A stretch of DNA of 27,129 nt from a virus. Within the stretch, counting starts at the first letter, position 1; each line of letters begins with the position of its first letter. Positions 5,813 to 14,658 of this stretch are shown one piece after another. The stretch covers positions 1 to 27,129 of IMG/VR virus record IMGVR_UViG_3300012005_000043. One strand, written 5' to 3'. The position numbers were made by a program, and so were the translations under genes. Under the pieces are notes generated by a model that saw only the letters and a list, made by a program, of their open reading frames with translations, had not been told where the DNA came from and ran no database searches.

Positions 5813-8055
5813 TACTTAAATTTTTCTAAATATTCTGCAGGCATCTCGCACTGGGAACCTGTACAGCTTGCAGACCCCATTGTATCAACATCTGTGTAGG
5901 TTGGTTTTAAGTTTGCTTTTGAGAAGTCAATCGGTTTTAATTCTCTATGAATTTCTGTCCATTTATGATATAAATAAACGTCCTTTAAACAGTAAGACAT
6001 TTGTAAAACATCATTTTTAAAGTATCTCTTTGCAAATTGTTTTGCCCGCCTTAACCAGTCTTTCTTTAATAATACTTCACGTTTGGTTCCTTCAAGTTTT
6101 GTAGTTCTGTTTACTACATAATTAGTTGCTATCCATAAATCATCAAAGTCATAAAGTGCATCTGTAATTAACCCTGCTGCAAAAATTGAGGCATCCCCGT
6201 ACTTTGCAAGTATTTTTTCAGGAGTAAGTACTGAGGTAAATGGTGCCTGTTTGTAGTCTTTATCTCCAAATTTTCCTAAAAATGAAACTCCCGTATAAAA
6301 TTGTTTATTTTCATATACATAATCTCGTACCTCATCCCAATTTTCTACCTCTACAGTATTTGATACATTATGTCTTAAGTATGGTTTTACACAAGCTTCA
6401 ACTCGAGTACCGTATTCTACCCAATTTTGTTGGATTTTTTTAACTATTTCAAGTTGTTTTACCCCTACTAAATCCTTCTTATAAATTGACCCCTTTTTAG
6501 AGGTAACTGGTATATAAACTACATAATCTGATTTTGTAGAAGACCATACAGATTCTTCAATTAAAAAAGGATACTGGTCATTTAGTATTTTTCCTATTTC
6601 AGACTCTTTATTTATCTGCATTAATCTAAAATAATCTTCATCATGTTCACCGTGGCAACCAGATGCAGTTTCAAGTAGCACACTCGAGTTACCTTCAGGT
6701 TTCACACAAGTAGTTCTTGCTGCTGGTTTAATACCTATTATTTTTGCAACTTCTTCATTTATTTTTAAAACAAGTTTTGCACCATCTTGCATATTTTTTT
6801 CATCTAATAAGATTTCAGGATTATTCATCCACCCAGTTATTGAAACACCTAATAGTGCTTCTCTATCAAAAATCTCCTTAGATTCTTTTGAAACATATTT
6901 GAAATCTGTATATGCTGCCTGTAAAGTGCCAATTACTGCCATACCTATACAGGCTTGTAATAACTTTTCTCTACTATTTAGTTTACTACCATTTGCACTT
7001 GAAAGATTACACCCTTGCCATCCTGAACGACCGTCTTCTGTCTTTGGATATAGTGAAATTTCTACGCACGGGTTAGTTCCTTGATCTAAATCATCAACAA
7101 AATAAAAACCTGGTTCACCAAAATCTTTAATACAACTAAATATTTTATCAAATTCTTCCTTTGATGTTTCTTCACGTATTAGTACAACTGAATTATTAGA
7201 TCTTGCACGTTGTTTATTAATACCTCCTTGTGGATTAAAGTTTGGATAAACTTTTGAGTTCATCATCCCTTCATCTTCTTTAGAAAATAAACATATTGTT
7301 GCAGATCTCCTTACCCCTCCTGATAACACTGCATCTGCCATGTGGCAAACTATATCATAACTATCAATTGGTTCTAATTTACTTTTACCTTCTTTTAAAA
7401 TTTTATTTAATAATTCCTCTACTTTCTCTATTGATTGTTTTAATCCATCAGATCCTGGTGCTTTAAAACCACCAGTTATCATTGCACCCTTTGGTCTAAT
7501 TAATGAATAGTCAAAATATACTTTATAACCTCTATAATCTTTGAAAGTATTTTTATTCTCAAAAAATGATGAAAGTAATACTCCAAAAGAATCTGCCCAA
7601 CCCTCAACTGAGTCCTCAATTATATAAGTTTTAGTTCCTTTTGTACGTTCTTTTATATTAGGAAGTTTGTTATTATGTTTTAATTGAACTGAAAATCCTA
7701 CTCCACATCCACAAAGTAACCAATACATTGCTTCTTGAAAAAACTCAGGTCTATCACAATGAGAGTTTAAACAGTTAAACATCTTACTATTATGCTTCAT
7801 AATTGGACTACCTCCAAATTGAAGTGCACGTTGAGAACCTATAATTACTTTATCAAGGTAAAGTTGTTCTGTTAAGTTAAATAACTCATTAAATCTTTCG
7901 TTTTTAAATGACTCTTGGAATTTTGGATGGTTTCGGTGCATTGTCATTACACGCTTAACGCTGTCTTCCCACGTTTCTACAGATTGTTTTTCTTCGTTGT
8001 ATTTTGCATAATCTAAATAATATTTTATATCGCTTGCGAGTTTTGTACCCTTCAT
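5812..8055 (-). CDS. nrdJ: Adenosylcobalamin-dependent (class II) ribonucleoside-triphosphate reductase
   Basis: Reduces ribonucleotides to deoxyribonucleotides using a B12-derived radical. At 747 residues it matches the monomeric Lactobacillus-type enzyme (about 739). Key residues are visible: the first redox cysteine C95 (MFNCLNSH), the thiyl-radical cysteine C330 (NPCVEISL), the partner C349 (GCNLSS), the phosphate loop KPEGNSSV, and the C-terminal redox pair C731 and C736 in SCTGSQCEMP. No separate radical-generating subunit or activase is nearby, as expected for class II. It follows the polymerase genes after an 82-base gap and overlaps the zinc-ribbon gene by one base. The host must supply cobalamin. 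Whether the substrate is NTP or NDP cannot be told; length and architecture favour NTP. Confidence 0.95.
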   Translation of the reverse strand: MKGTKLASDIKYYLDYAKYNEEKQSVETWEDSVKRVMTMHRNHPKFQESFKNERFNELFNLTEQLYLDKVIIGSQRALQFGGSPIMKHNSKMFNCLNSHCDRPEFFQEAMYWLLCGCGVGFSVQLKHNNKLPNIKERTKGTKTYIIEDSVEGWADSFGVLLSSFFENKNTFKDYRGYKVYFDYSLIRPKGAMITGGFKAPGSDGLKQSIEKVEELLNKILKEGKSKLEPIDSYDIVCHMADAVLSGGVRRSATICLFSKEDEGMMNSKVYPNFNPQGGINKQRARSNNSVVLIREETSKEEFDKIFSCIKDFGEPGFYFVDDLDQGTNPCVEISLYPKTEDGRSGWQGCNLSSANGSKLNSREKLLQACIGMAVIGTLQAAYTDFKYVSKESKEIFDREALLGVSITGWMNNPEILLDEKNMQDGAKLVLKINEEVAKIIGIKPAARTTCVKPEGNSSVLLETASGCHGEHDEDYFRLMQINKESEIGKILNDQYPFLIEESVWSSTKSDYVVYIPVTSKKGSIYKKDLVGVKQLEIVKKIQQNWVEYGTRVEACVKPYLRHNVSNTVEVENWDEVRDYVYENKQFYTGVSFLGKFGDKDYKQAPFTSVLTPEKILAKYGDASIFAAGLITDALYDFDDLWIATNYVVNRTTKLEGTKREVLLKKDWLRRAKQFAKRYFKNDVLQMSYCLKDVYLYHKWTEIHRELKPIDFSKANLKPTYTDVDTMGSASCTGSQCEMPAEYLEKFK

Positions 8056-8137
8056 ATATAGTATAGTAATTAATTTTTTGGAGTGTAAATATAGGTATAA
8101 AGTTTCGGACCTAAAACCGAGTTGTAGTTCTCAATTT

Positions 8138-10168
8138 TTATAATATAGTGAGAGTAGTATCGTTTGTGGTATGTATAACTTGTTTTTTCTTATAATTATC
8201 AGTTACCACTTTTCCTTTTATAAAACATATTGAACCAATATTTTCTTTTAATTCTTTGTAATAAGTTTCATAACTCTCATTCCACATTGTTACATAAGTA
8301 GTTACAAAATTTTCTTCAAGTGCAATCTGACAAAATGGACCTCGTTTGGATTTACGTTCTATAATTTCTTTAATACACCCTCCAACTATTACTTCTTTAT
8401 CTTGAAGTTTTGCATTTTCTTGAAGTGAATCTCCTGAGATATATTGGGTAACAAATTTCTTAAATTCTGATGTTTTTAGTACTGAAAAAAAATTTATGAA
8501 ACCAAAACCAGTCAACTCCCTCTGTCTTATTATCCATTTATATTCTGGCCACCTTTTATACTCATCAAGTTCTGGTAACAGTTTTTTATTATTTGACTGT
8601 ACGTAATATTGAACTAGTAACCTATATCTATCTTTAATATCTACAATTTTTTCAATTTCATCAAAGGCACCTGCAAAAATTAAGTTTTCAACAGAACGTT
8701 TGTTTACTTTACGTTTTTCAACTCGTTCTACAAATTCTTCCAATGAAAAATATTCTCCATCCTCTTCACGCCATGCAGTTACTTCTTCTACTGCAATTTT
8801 TCCTACCCATTTTATTGAGTTTAATGACCAGTATATTTTTTGTGTATTAATATCTGGGTAAAAAGAATCTTTTGACTTATTTATATCAACTGGTGATACG
8901 GTTACTTTACCTAATTTTTCAATCTCTGCAATTTTTTGTATTAACTCATCTGATTCTGAGAACTCAAGTGCAGTTGTCCAAAATTCAAGTGGGTAGTTGT
9001 ACTTATACCACTGACTGTAATAACCTAGTAATGAATAACATACAGAATGTGATAAATTGTACGTATAGCAGCCAAACCCACATAACTTCTCCCAAATTGC
9101 ATTTGCCTCATCTTCAGGACAATTATTTTTTAAGCATCCACTTATAAATTGATCTTCATATTTTTTAAGTGCTGCAGGTGACTGGAGAACCATTGCTTTT
9201 CTTATACTATCCGCTTCTGTTAATGTAAAGCCACCTAATATTGTGGTAATAGACATAATCTGCTCCTGATAAATAGGGAATCCGTAAGTTTCTTTGGTCA
9301 AGTCCTCAAGCATATAATCATACTTAATTTCTTTCTCACCCTTCTTTACCTTTATCAGGTCTATATGAGCATTCATAGATATAGGACCTGGGCGATATAC
9401 TGCAGCAATTAAAGATAGTTCTGAGACATTTGAAGGCCTGAAATCTTTACAGTATTGTATTAATCCGGAAGATGTGAATTGGAATACATCCTGATTTAAG
9501 CCTTCTTTAAACAGGTCAAAAACACCCTCATTTTCAAGGTCAATATCATCATAAGTCAACTGTTTTCCTGTATGAAGAAATATTAATTCATTCATACGCT
9601 GAAATTTATCCAGTTGCTGAAGTCCTAGTATATCGAATTTTAAGAAGCCCATTGAAGAGATTCCATATACATTCCATTCTGAAACTATTTGCCCATCAAC
9701 TTTTTTAACAGGCATCCAAGTTGAGATATCTTTATAATATCCCTCTTTAGTTTCTTTTGGTGTTATTATTGTACCGGAAGCATGAATTGAAGCAGTTGAA
9801 GGACCGTTTAATATAAGTGGTAGTTTTTCAATGATATGAGGATAATTTTGTACAAATTCCCTTAACATTGGTACATCTTTTGCATTTTTAAAGAGTTCTG
9901 TATAGTCACCTTTTGCATCAATAACAGAAGTAATATAGTTAGATTTTTGTGATTCTATACCATATTCTCTATTTAATGCCTTTACTGCTGCTTTTATTTT
10001 AAAAGCGTTATATGAACCCATTCCAGTAACAAAACCAAGACCATATTTATCTCGTATATACTGTTCTGCAATAGGTTTCATTTTTGTACCGAAGTCACAA
10101 TCAATATCAGGAAGTGAAGAGGCGACTACTTTTTGACGTTCTTCTTCTTTTATTTTTATTACCTTCAT
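8138..10168 (-). CDS. dnaE: DNA polymerase III alpha subunit, C-terminal fragment (catalytic)
   Basis: This is the C-terminal half of a DnaE-type replicative polymerase, 676 residues. It begins with a short lead (MKVIKIKEEERQKVVASS) and enters the palm at LPDIDCDFG, with catalytic D21 and D23; the third catalytic aspartate is D179 in FLKFDILGL. Later family motifs are IHASGTIITP, VYRPGP, YGFPIYQEQIM, YNLSHSVCYSLLGYY, helix-hairpin-helix-like segments near residue 480 and an OB-fold-like C-terminus from about 590 (VIVGGCIKEI). The PHP domain and the first palm motif are encoded by the separate upstream gene at 10206-11843, 37 bases away in another frame. The two products presumably associate, or are joined, to form the enzyme. 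Confidence 0.95.
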   Translation of the reverse strand: MKVIKIKEEERQKVVASSLPDIDCDFGTKMKPIAEQYIRDKYGLGFVTGMGSYNAFKIKAAVKALNREYGIESQKSNYITSVIDAKGDYTELFKNAKDVPMLREFVQNYPHIIEKLPLILNGPSTASIHASGTIITPKETKEGYYKDISTWMPVKKVDGQIVSEWNVYGISSMGFLKFDILGLQQLDKFQRMNELIFLHTGKQLTYDDIDLENEGVFDLFKEGLNQDVFQFTSSGLIQYCKDFRPSNVSELSLIAAVYRPGPISMNAHIDLIKVKKGEKEIKYDYMLEDLTKETYGFPIYQEQIMSITTILGGFTLTEADSIRKAMVLQSPAALKKYEDQFISGCLKNNCPEDEANAIWEKLCGFGCYTYNLSHSVCYSLLGYYSQWYKYNYPLEFWTTALEFSESDELIQKIAEIEKLGKVTVSPVDINKSKDSFYPDINTQKIYWSLNSIKWVGKIAVEEVTAWREEDGEYFSLEEFVERVEKRKVNKRSVENLIFAGAFDEIEKIVDIKDRYRLLVQYYVQSNNKKLLPELDEYKRWPEYKWIIRQRELTGFGFINFFSVLKTSEFKKFVTQYISGDSLQENAKLQDKEVIVGGCIKEIIERKSKRGPFCQIALEENFVTTYVTMWNESYETYYKELKENIGSICFIKGKVVTDNYKKKQVIHTTNDTTLTIL

Positions 10169-10205
10169 GCCTCAAAATTAATATTTTTCTTTTCTACTAA
10201 TTTAT

Positions 10206-11843
10206 TTATTGCAAAATAAGTTCATCATCTTCAACTAAATCCTTAGCAAGAATATCATATAAAATACCCCCTCTTTTTACCTCAACCATAGAATCCTCAT
10301 CAAATTCTTTAATTGTACCATCTTCAAGTTCTATAAAGTAGTGTTGGTATTTTACATCTTTAAAACGACCGTCATTCAAAAAACGTTCAAATAGTAAATG
10401 GTACTTAACTGGATCAGAATTTGAAGTTATATTTAAAAGGTGTGCTATCAAGCATCCTGCTGCCGACCCACGGCCTAATCCTATTAATGCACCCTGTTCT
10501 CTACAGTGCCTCAATACATCCGCCAATATCAGAAAATAATCCTGAAAACCCCCTTTATTTATAGTTTCAAGTTCAGTCTCAAGTCTTTTATAGTATAAAT
10601 CTTCATCAAGTCCCCTACCTAAAACATATTTCTCAAAACCTTTTTCTATCAAATCATAAAAAAGATCCTCATTTGTTGCATACTTTTGACTCTCCTCCTC
10701 TGTCATTATATATTTTGGAAGAAACAAATTACCTGTACGGATTTTAAATGTACATAGTTCACCAACGTTCTTTGTATTATCGGCCGCTTCATAAAATAGT
10801 TCATACTGCCGGTCATCCTCAGAATTGAAAAGAGAAGACATTTGTGTATATATCTCCTCTCCTGATTTAAACCATTGGTCTGAGGATTGTGGTTTAAAAC
10901 CTACCCCTACTATTTTATTGAGAATTTTTTTGACTTCGTGGTCTGAGGCATCAAGGTAATAGGCATCTTGAATTAATATTGGACGTATTTTTTGTTTGTA
11001 GTTCTCAAAGTATGCCTTAATATTTTCTAACCACTTTGTATCCCTGTCATTTGAAGACCATTCTGTAAAATCAAGTTGGTAGTATAGATGTTCAAAGATT
11101 GAATACTTTTTAAGAAGAACATCAGTTAACTCAATTTCTGGTGTAAGTACACATACTAATCCTCTAGCGTATTTTTTTAGTTCTTCAAATGGTATTACTT
11201 TGTCAATTATGGTTTCTCCGTTACAATTTATATAATTAGAAATTTTGAGTAAATTATCCCAGCCCCTATCATTTATAACATAGAGTTTAATATTATATCG
11301 CTCTCCATTTTCAAGTACTGTAACAGTTTCCCCAATTATTGGTCTAATGTTTTCCTCCTCACAAATTCCTTGAAAAGAAAGTGAACCGGCTAATGTATTT
11401 TCCTCACAAACTGCAAGTATTTTATACCCTAAAAATTTTGCTTTTTTACACCATTCAGAATAATCTTTTGAACCATTCCCTAGTTCATAACCCCCATGTA
11501 TTCCAAGGTATGGAAAGTCAAAGGTAAGTTCATCAGAACATTTACCTATATGTTTAAAAAGTTCAAACTTTGGTTCAAAAGGGTCACAATGATAATAAAA
11601 ATTACCAAATTGGAAGACAACTTTACCTACACCGTTTTCTCGTATAAATTCTATTTCTTCTGCTGTATAGTAAAATTCAAAGTTTCTATCAACAAGTAGT
11701 TCACGTTCTACCCCGTCTATTTCTACAGTTTTTGGGTAAATTACCTTGTATAAAATTTTGTCAAGGTAAAATAAATCGTAGTCAATGAAATCTACATCAA
11801 GACGATTTTCTTTAATCCAATCTTCTAGTGATACTAATTCCAT
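10206..11843 (-). CDS. dnaE: DNA polymerase III alpha subunit, N-terminal fragment (PHP and first palm motif)
   Basis: This 545-residue protein is the N-terminal part of a DnaE polymerase. Residues 1-110 are an unrecognised extension. A PHP domain follows (LGIHGGYELGNGSKDYSEW, AVCEENTLAGSLSF, RPIIGETV), but the metal-binding HxHxxYS and DHG signatures are replaced by GIHGGYE and CEENT, so phosphoesterase activity is probably lost. The start of the palm is intact: GLGRGSAAGCLIAHLL at 455-470 and LLFERFLN at 483-490. The last 55 residues do not match DnaE; they contain ELEDGTIKEF and AKDLVEDDELI, a pattern reminiscent of Hint/intein beta strands. The gene ends in TAA before the catalytic aspartates, which lie in the downstream gene. 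It overlaps the kinase gene by 10 bases. Confidence 0.93.
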   Translation of the reverse strand: MELVSLEDWIKENRLDVDFIDYDLFYLDKILYKVIYPKTVEIDGVERELLVDRNFEFYYTAEEIEFIRENGVGKVVFQFGNFYYHCDPFEPKFELFKHIGKCSDELTFDFPYLGIHGGYELGNGSKDYSEWCKKAKFLGYKILAVCEENTLAGSLSFQGICEEENIRPIIGETVTVLENGERYNIKLYVINDRGWDNLLKISNYINCNGETIIDKVIPFEELKKYARGLVCVLTPEIELTDVLLKKYSIFEHLYYQLDFTEWSSNDRDTKWLENIKAYFENYKQKIRPILIQDAYYLDASDHEVKKILNKIVGVGFKPQSSDQWFKSGEEIYTQMSSLFNSEDDRQYELFYEAADNTKNVGELCTFKIRTGNLFLPKYIMTEEESQKYATNEDLFYDLIEKGFEKYVLGRGLDEDLYYKRLETELETINKGGFQDYFLILADVLRHCREQGALIGLGRGSAAGCLIAHLLNITSNSDPVKYHLLFERFLNDGRFKDVKYQHYFIELEDGTIKEFDEDSMVEVKRGGILYDILAKDLVEDDELILQ

Positions 11844-12499
11844 AAACCAATTACGTTCCCTATTTCATCAACCATTTCTGTTAGTTCTTCAATTGTACCT
11901 GAGTTGTCAATTACAAAGTCAAAATCCTCATAGTCATCAAGTTCAGTTTCAGATTCATGGTCAATTATATTTGCCCGATCTGAATTTATCCTTACTAATA
12001 TCCCACCTTCAGATTTACCCCTCTCTGCTTCATTTAAATATCTTAAATCACTAATAATGACATTAGATGAATTTGTTGCAAAACTTGGTAATACTTCAGA
12101 TAAAAAACCTTTTGATTTACCCTTACCCTTCTTAGATTTAAAAAATGGTTTTTCTTGTATATCTACAAAAAGTGCATTTACCCATGTATCTTTATGTAGG
12201 TTTTCACGCATTCCATGACCCATACGGATTAATCCTTCTCGTACTGTCATTCTCTTTACTTTACCATTTTCATCAGTATAATTCCAACAATCTGGTAGAT
12301 AACTTGCTTTAATCTTTTGGCTTTCAAGATCTTCAACTGGTATTCCTGTAAGTGTTGAAAATGAAAGTTTTAGTTTGTAGGCAAATTTTTTATTTTCCCA
12401 GGTAATTGTTGATTTCTCAAAAGACATTCTTTGAAAAATTTGAGCGAAAGTATCTTTTCCCGTTCCAGATTTTCCGCTACAAAGAATTAAATTAGACAT
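11834..12499 (-). CDS. Deoxynucleoside monophosphate kinase
   Basis: A P-loop kinase of 221 residues resembling the phage dNMP kinases (T4 gp1 type), which phosphorylate dGMP, dTMP and modified dNMPs to diphosphates. The Walker A motif is at residues 9-17 (GKSGTGKDT). A lid or substrate region follows (VREGLIRMGHGMRENLHKDTWVNAL), then IISDLRYLNEAE, a pattern typical of this family, and IDNSGTIEEL near the C-terminus. It starts five bases after the nucleotidase stop and overlaps the polymerase N-half gene. Together with the nucleotidase and the reductase it forms a dNTP-supply set. Confidence 0.88.
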   Translation of the reverse strand: MSNLILCSGKSGTGKDTFAQIFQRMSFEKSTITWENKKFAYKLKLSFSTLTGIPVEDLESQKIKASYLPDCWNYTDENGKVKRMTVREGLIRMGHGMRENLHKDTWVNALFVDIQEKPFFKSKKGKGKSKGFLSEVLPSFATNSSNVIISDLRYLNEAERGKSEGGILVRINSDRANIIDHESETELDDYEDFDFVIDNSGTIEELTEMVDEIGNVIGLWN

Positions 12500-12504
12500 A
12501 TATA

Positions 12505-12987
12505 TTAGTAATTTAAAGTTAAGTATTTACAAACGGAATTCCAATCAGGGAATTTTTCAGAACCAAAATGAATATGTTCTCCCAGAAATTTATCTGCACC
12601 ATTTCTATGTGTATCATCAATAAGGTAATCTCCAATTACAAAATCTTTACGGTGAGTTAAGATTAGTTTTTTATGTGCAAGTTCTCCAAAATGTTTATCA
12701 AGGCAAATCTTTTTACCAGAATATGATAACGGAATTGTTTCCATGGGAGTTGATAAGAAATAAACATCATACAAGTCCATTAAACTTTTTACTGCCTCAA
12801 TCGCACCTTTAATTGGTGGTAAATCATGGAAAATAGTTTCATTTTGAATACATATCTCGTTTACCCTTTTAGATCGTTCCTCATAATCTGGACCATCACC
12901 TAGTGGTAAATCTGGACAAAGTAAGTGAAAACCTGCAGCGAAGTCGAAAGTTACTCCATCAAGATCTATATGTAAGATTTTTTTCAT
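12505..12987 (-). CDS. 5'(3')-deoxyribonucleotidase, HAD family
   Basis: A 160-residue HAD-fold phosphatase. The nucleophile motif is HIDLDGVTFDF with D8 and D10, typical of the NT5C-type nucleotidases (DxDGV). Motif II is FLSTP, and the C-terminal acidic motif is DYLIDDTHRNG. Members dephosphorylate deoxynucleoside monophosphates. The phage may use it to break down unwanted nucleotides or balance pools with the adjacent kinase. The ATG follows directly a hairpin plus T-run (12988-13021), which suggests that its expression is set apart from the upstream genes. Confidence 0.85.
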   Translation of the reverse strand: MKKILHIDLDGVTFDFAAGFHLLCPDLPLGDGPDYEERSKRVNEICIQNETIFHDLPPIKGAIEAVKSLMDLYDVYFLSTPMETIPLSYSGKKICLDKHFGELAHKKLILTHRKDFVIGDYLIDDTHRNGADKFLGEHIHFGSEKFPDWNSVCKYLTLNY

Positions 12988-13021
12988 AAAAAATAGGACA
13001 ACATTTTTATATATTGTCCTA
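12988..13021 (-). terminator. Hairpin with T-run directly before the nucleotidase start codon
   Basis: On the minus strand TAGGACAA pairs perfectly with TTGTCCTA (8 base pairs, 12-base loop, 12994-13021) and is followed by six T residues, after which the ATG of the nucleotidase begins at once. This is the form of a Rho-independent terminator acting on transcripts from the upstream 163-residue gene. The stem has only three G/C pairs, so it would be weak. It could also act as a translational hairpin or an RNA processing site. Confidence 0.5.
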
Positions 13022-13057
13022 AAAATAGGTAGAAAGAAACTGTAAAAAGAAAAAGAT

Positions 13058-13549
13058 TTATATTATGCGAGTTACTACCTCAATAGGTAATTTTAAAACC
13101 TCGGCTGTAGTATTACATTTAAGTTCTATCATTTTTGGTTCAAGAGTTAAATTGAGTGGTTTTGTAATAACCCCTATTAATGATTCTCCATAATATTCAT
13201 AACGTACTGTTGTACCTTTGTAATAATAATAAAAAAGATCCCAGTCATACATAGATGCTTTTTGGATATCATCTTTATACATGAAATTTGGGTAAGAAGT
13301 ATCTTTATAAATTCTTGATTTTAGTACAAGAAAAAGGTCTTCATCATCAAAAATAGTTGGAAGTTTATTTCGTTCTGCTATATTTTCTATAGTTTTACGT
13401 TTACCTTCAAGTACTCTTTTCCAGTAATTTTTATCACTTTCCTTTTTATATATTCGTGTACGTAGTTCGCAGCAAATCCATTCAAGTTGCAGAACTTCAA
13501 AGTATTGATAAATTCCTATTTGGCGAGACTTTTCTTTTTTAGAATCCAA
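13058..13549 (-). CDS. Unknown protein with TTG start (163 aa)
   Basis: No family recognised. The first 85 residues are predicted helical, charged and aromatic (YFEVLQLEWICCELRTRIYK, KRKTIENIAERN). The C-terminal part looks beta-rich (GTTVRYEYYGESLIGVITK, MIELKCNTTAEVLKL). No in-frame ATG exists upstream as far as I followed it (to about 13670) and the first internal one is about 90 codons in, so TTG at 13547-13549 is the likely start. It lies between primase and nucleotidase and may belong to replication. Confidence 0.68.
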   Translation of the reverse strand: MDSKKEKSRQIGIYQYFEVLQLEWICCELRTRIYKKESDKNYWKRVLEGKRKTIENIAERNKLPTIFDDEDLFLVLKSRIYKDTSYPNFMYKDDIQKASMYDWDLFYYYYKGTTVRYEYYGESLIGVITKPLNLTLEPKMIELKCNTTAEVLKLPIEVVTRII

Positions 13550-13599
13550 TGTGTTATTATATTTTATAAAAATAAAAAGTTTTAATACTAGAAAAGAAA

Positions 13600-14613
13600 C
13601 TACTCCTCTAACTGTAATATAGGTAATTTTGAGGATAAAAAAGAAGATGGTGACTGTAAGTTTAATATTACGTCTTCTATATCCTCCATTTCAAAATCAC
13701 CTGGGTCTTTTGATGAGTGAAAGCCTATATTTATAGACTCAAAGTCATAACGGATGTTATTTATATTATTGATTATCTGTTTAACTACATCATAATCATA
13801 AATCAATATTAAATCTTCTATAGCCTTATCTTTTAGTAATTTTTTTTGGTCAGGTGATAAATGGCATTTAAAGGACGCTACACATTTTACTTCTTCAGAT
13901 TCGTGCAGGTCAAGTAACTTATCTACCCGGAACTTATCAAACATCCCTTCAACCAGTATTACAGTTTTGGTATTCTTTGTTATTTCATCATATCCGAAAA
14001 GTAGTGAAGAAAAATCTGTACCTGGTGAATTACTATAGCGCTTTATAAATTTACCTTTACCTGTTTCTTTAAATATCTTGTTATTTGTATCTATTTTATC
14101 TTTTGACCATGTATGGCGTGCAATGTACCCTTTTATACTATTATGTTGTTCTACTAAAAAAATTATATAATCATTTTTAAGTCTAGGGTCAAGTTTTGTA
14201 GTTCCAACCTTATATTTATCATAGTAGTCAAATTTGCGTAACTGTAAATATGGATGAGACTCAATTTTCTTAAAACCTATTGGTGGAGATACATTTGGAA
14301 TTAAGTTCTCTTCCTGTTTTCCTTTGGTCTCTTCAATTAAATTTTCTAGTCTAACACGTTGTACAACTTTTGTATAATCTTTATCAGAACTCAGTAAATC
14401 AGTTCTACCAAGTTCCTTTAAAAGACTATATATATTACCTTCCCACCCACATGCTCGTTTTCTATAACAGTTACAGGGATGGTTTTCAATATCAATCGCT
14501 ATTCCAAATTCTGATTGTCCACATTTAGGACAAGGGCAAATTAAGTTTTGTCCAGACCTGTCAAGTTTTGAGGTAGTGAAGAGTGAGGCGAGGGTTTGGA
14601 GGGTGAGTTTCAA
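13600..14613 (-). CDS. DNA primase, DnaG/TOPRIM type, TTG start
   Basis: Makes RNA primers for lagging-strand synthesis. The N-terminus holds a primase zinc finger (CPCPKCGQSEF at 26-36, then CNCYRKRACGWEGN at 47-60) and the TOPRIM domain is in the second half: E222 in VILVEGMFD and D273/D275 in IYDYD. Its 337 residues are short compared with cellular DnaG (about 600), typical for phage primases, and there is no helicase domain. No ATG exists in frame between the upstream stop (14635-14637) and the zinc finger, so the TTG at 14611-14613 is the probable start. A GIY-YIG gene separates it from the helicase, its usual partner. Confidence 0.9.
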   Translation of the reverse strand: MKLTLQTLASLFTTSKLDRSGQNLICPCPKCGQSEFGIAIDIENHPCNCYRKRACGWEGNIYSLLKELGRTDLLSSDKDYTKVVQRVRLENLIEETKGKQEENLIPNVSPPIGFKKIESHPYLQLRKFDYYDKYKVGTTKLDPRLKNDYIIFLVEQHNSIKGYIARHTWSKDKIDTNNKIFKETGKGKFIKRYSNSPGTDFSSLLFGYDEITKNTKTVILVEGMFDKFRVDKLLDLHESEEVKCVASFKCHLSPDQKKLLKDKAIEDLILIYDYDVVKQIINNINNIRYDFESINIGFHSSKDPGDFEMEDIEDVILNLQSPSSFLSSKLPILQLEE

Positions 14614-14617
14614 TGTT

Positions 14618-14658
14618 TGGTTGATAATTACTAATTATTTACTATATGGTTGATAATT
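14618..14658. repeat. 12-base direct repeat at the endonuclease/primase junction
   Basis: TGGTTGATAATT occurs at 14618-14629 (the leader of the primase) and at 14647-14658 (the last codons of the GIY-YIG gene), 29 bases apart and in the same orientation. It may be a trace of the event that placed the endonuclease gene here, in which the primase leader was duplicated, but chance is not excluded in AT-rich DNA. Confidence 0.5.

Noticed and set aside
8105-8120. Possible hairpin TCGG...CCGA in the 82-base gap before the reductase, considered as terminator or cobalamin riboswitch
   Set aside because: Only four base pairs with an 8-base loop and no T-run; the gap is too short for a cobalamin riboswitch.
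10169-10205. Simple frameshift or sequencing error splitting the polymerase
   Set aside because: The gap has several in-frame stops, both halves carry extra residues absent from DnaE, and the second half has its own ATG. One or two base changes could not restore a normal junction. Re-sequencing would still be useful.
10115-10373. Functional canonical split intein in the polymerase
   Set aside because: There is no Cys/Ser at a plausible N-terminal splice site, no terminal Asn preceded by His, and only 18 residues on the C side. I keep only the weaker idea of an intein-like remnant.
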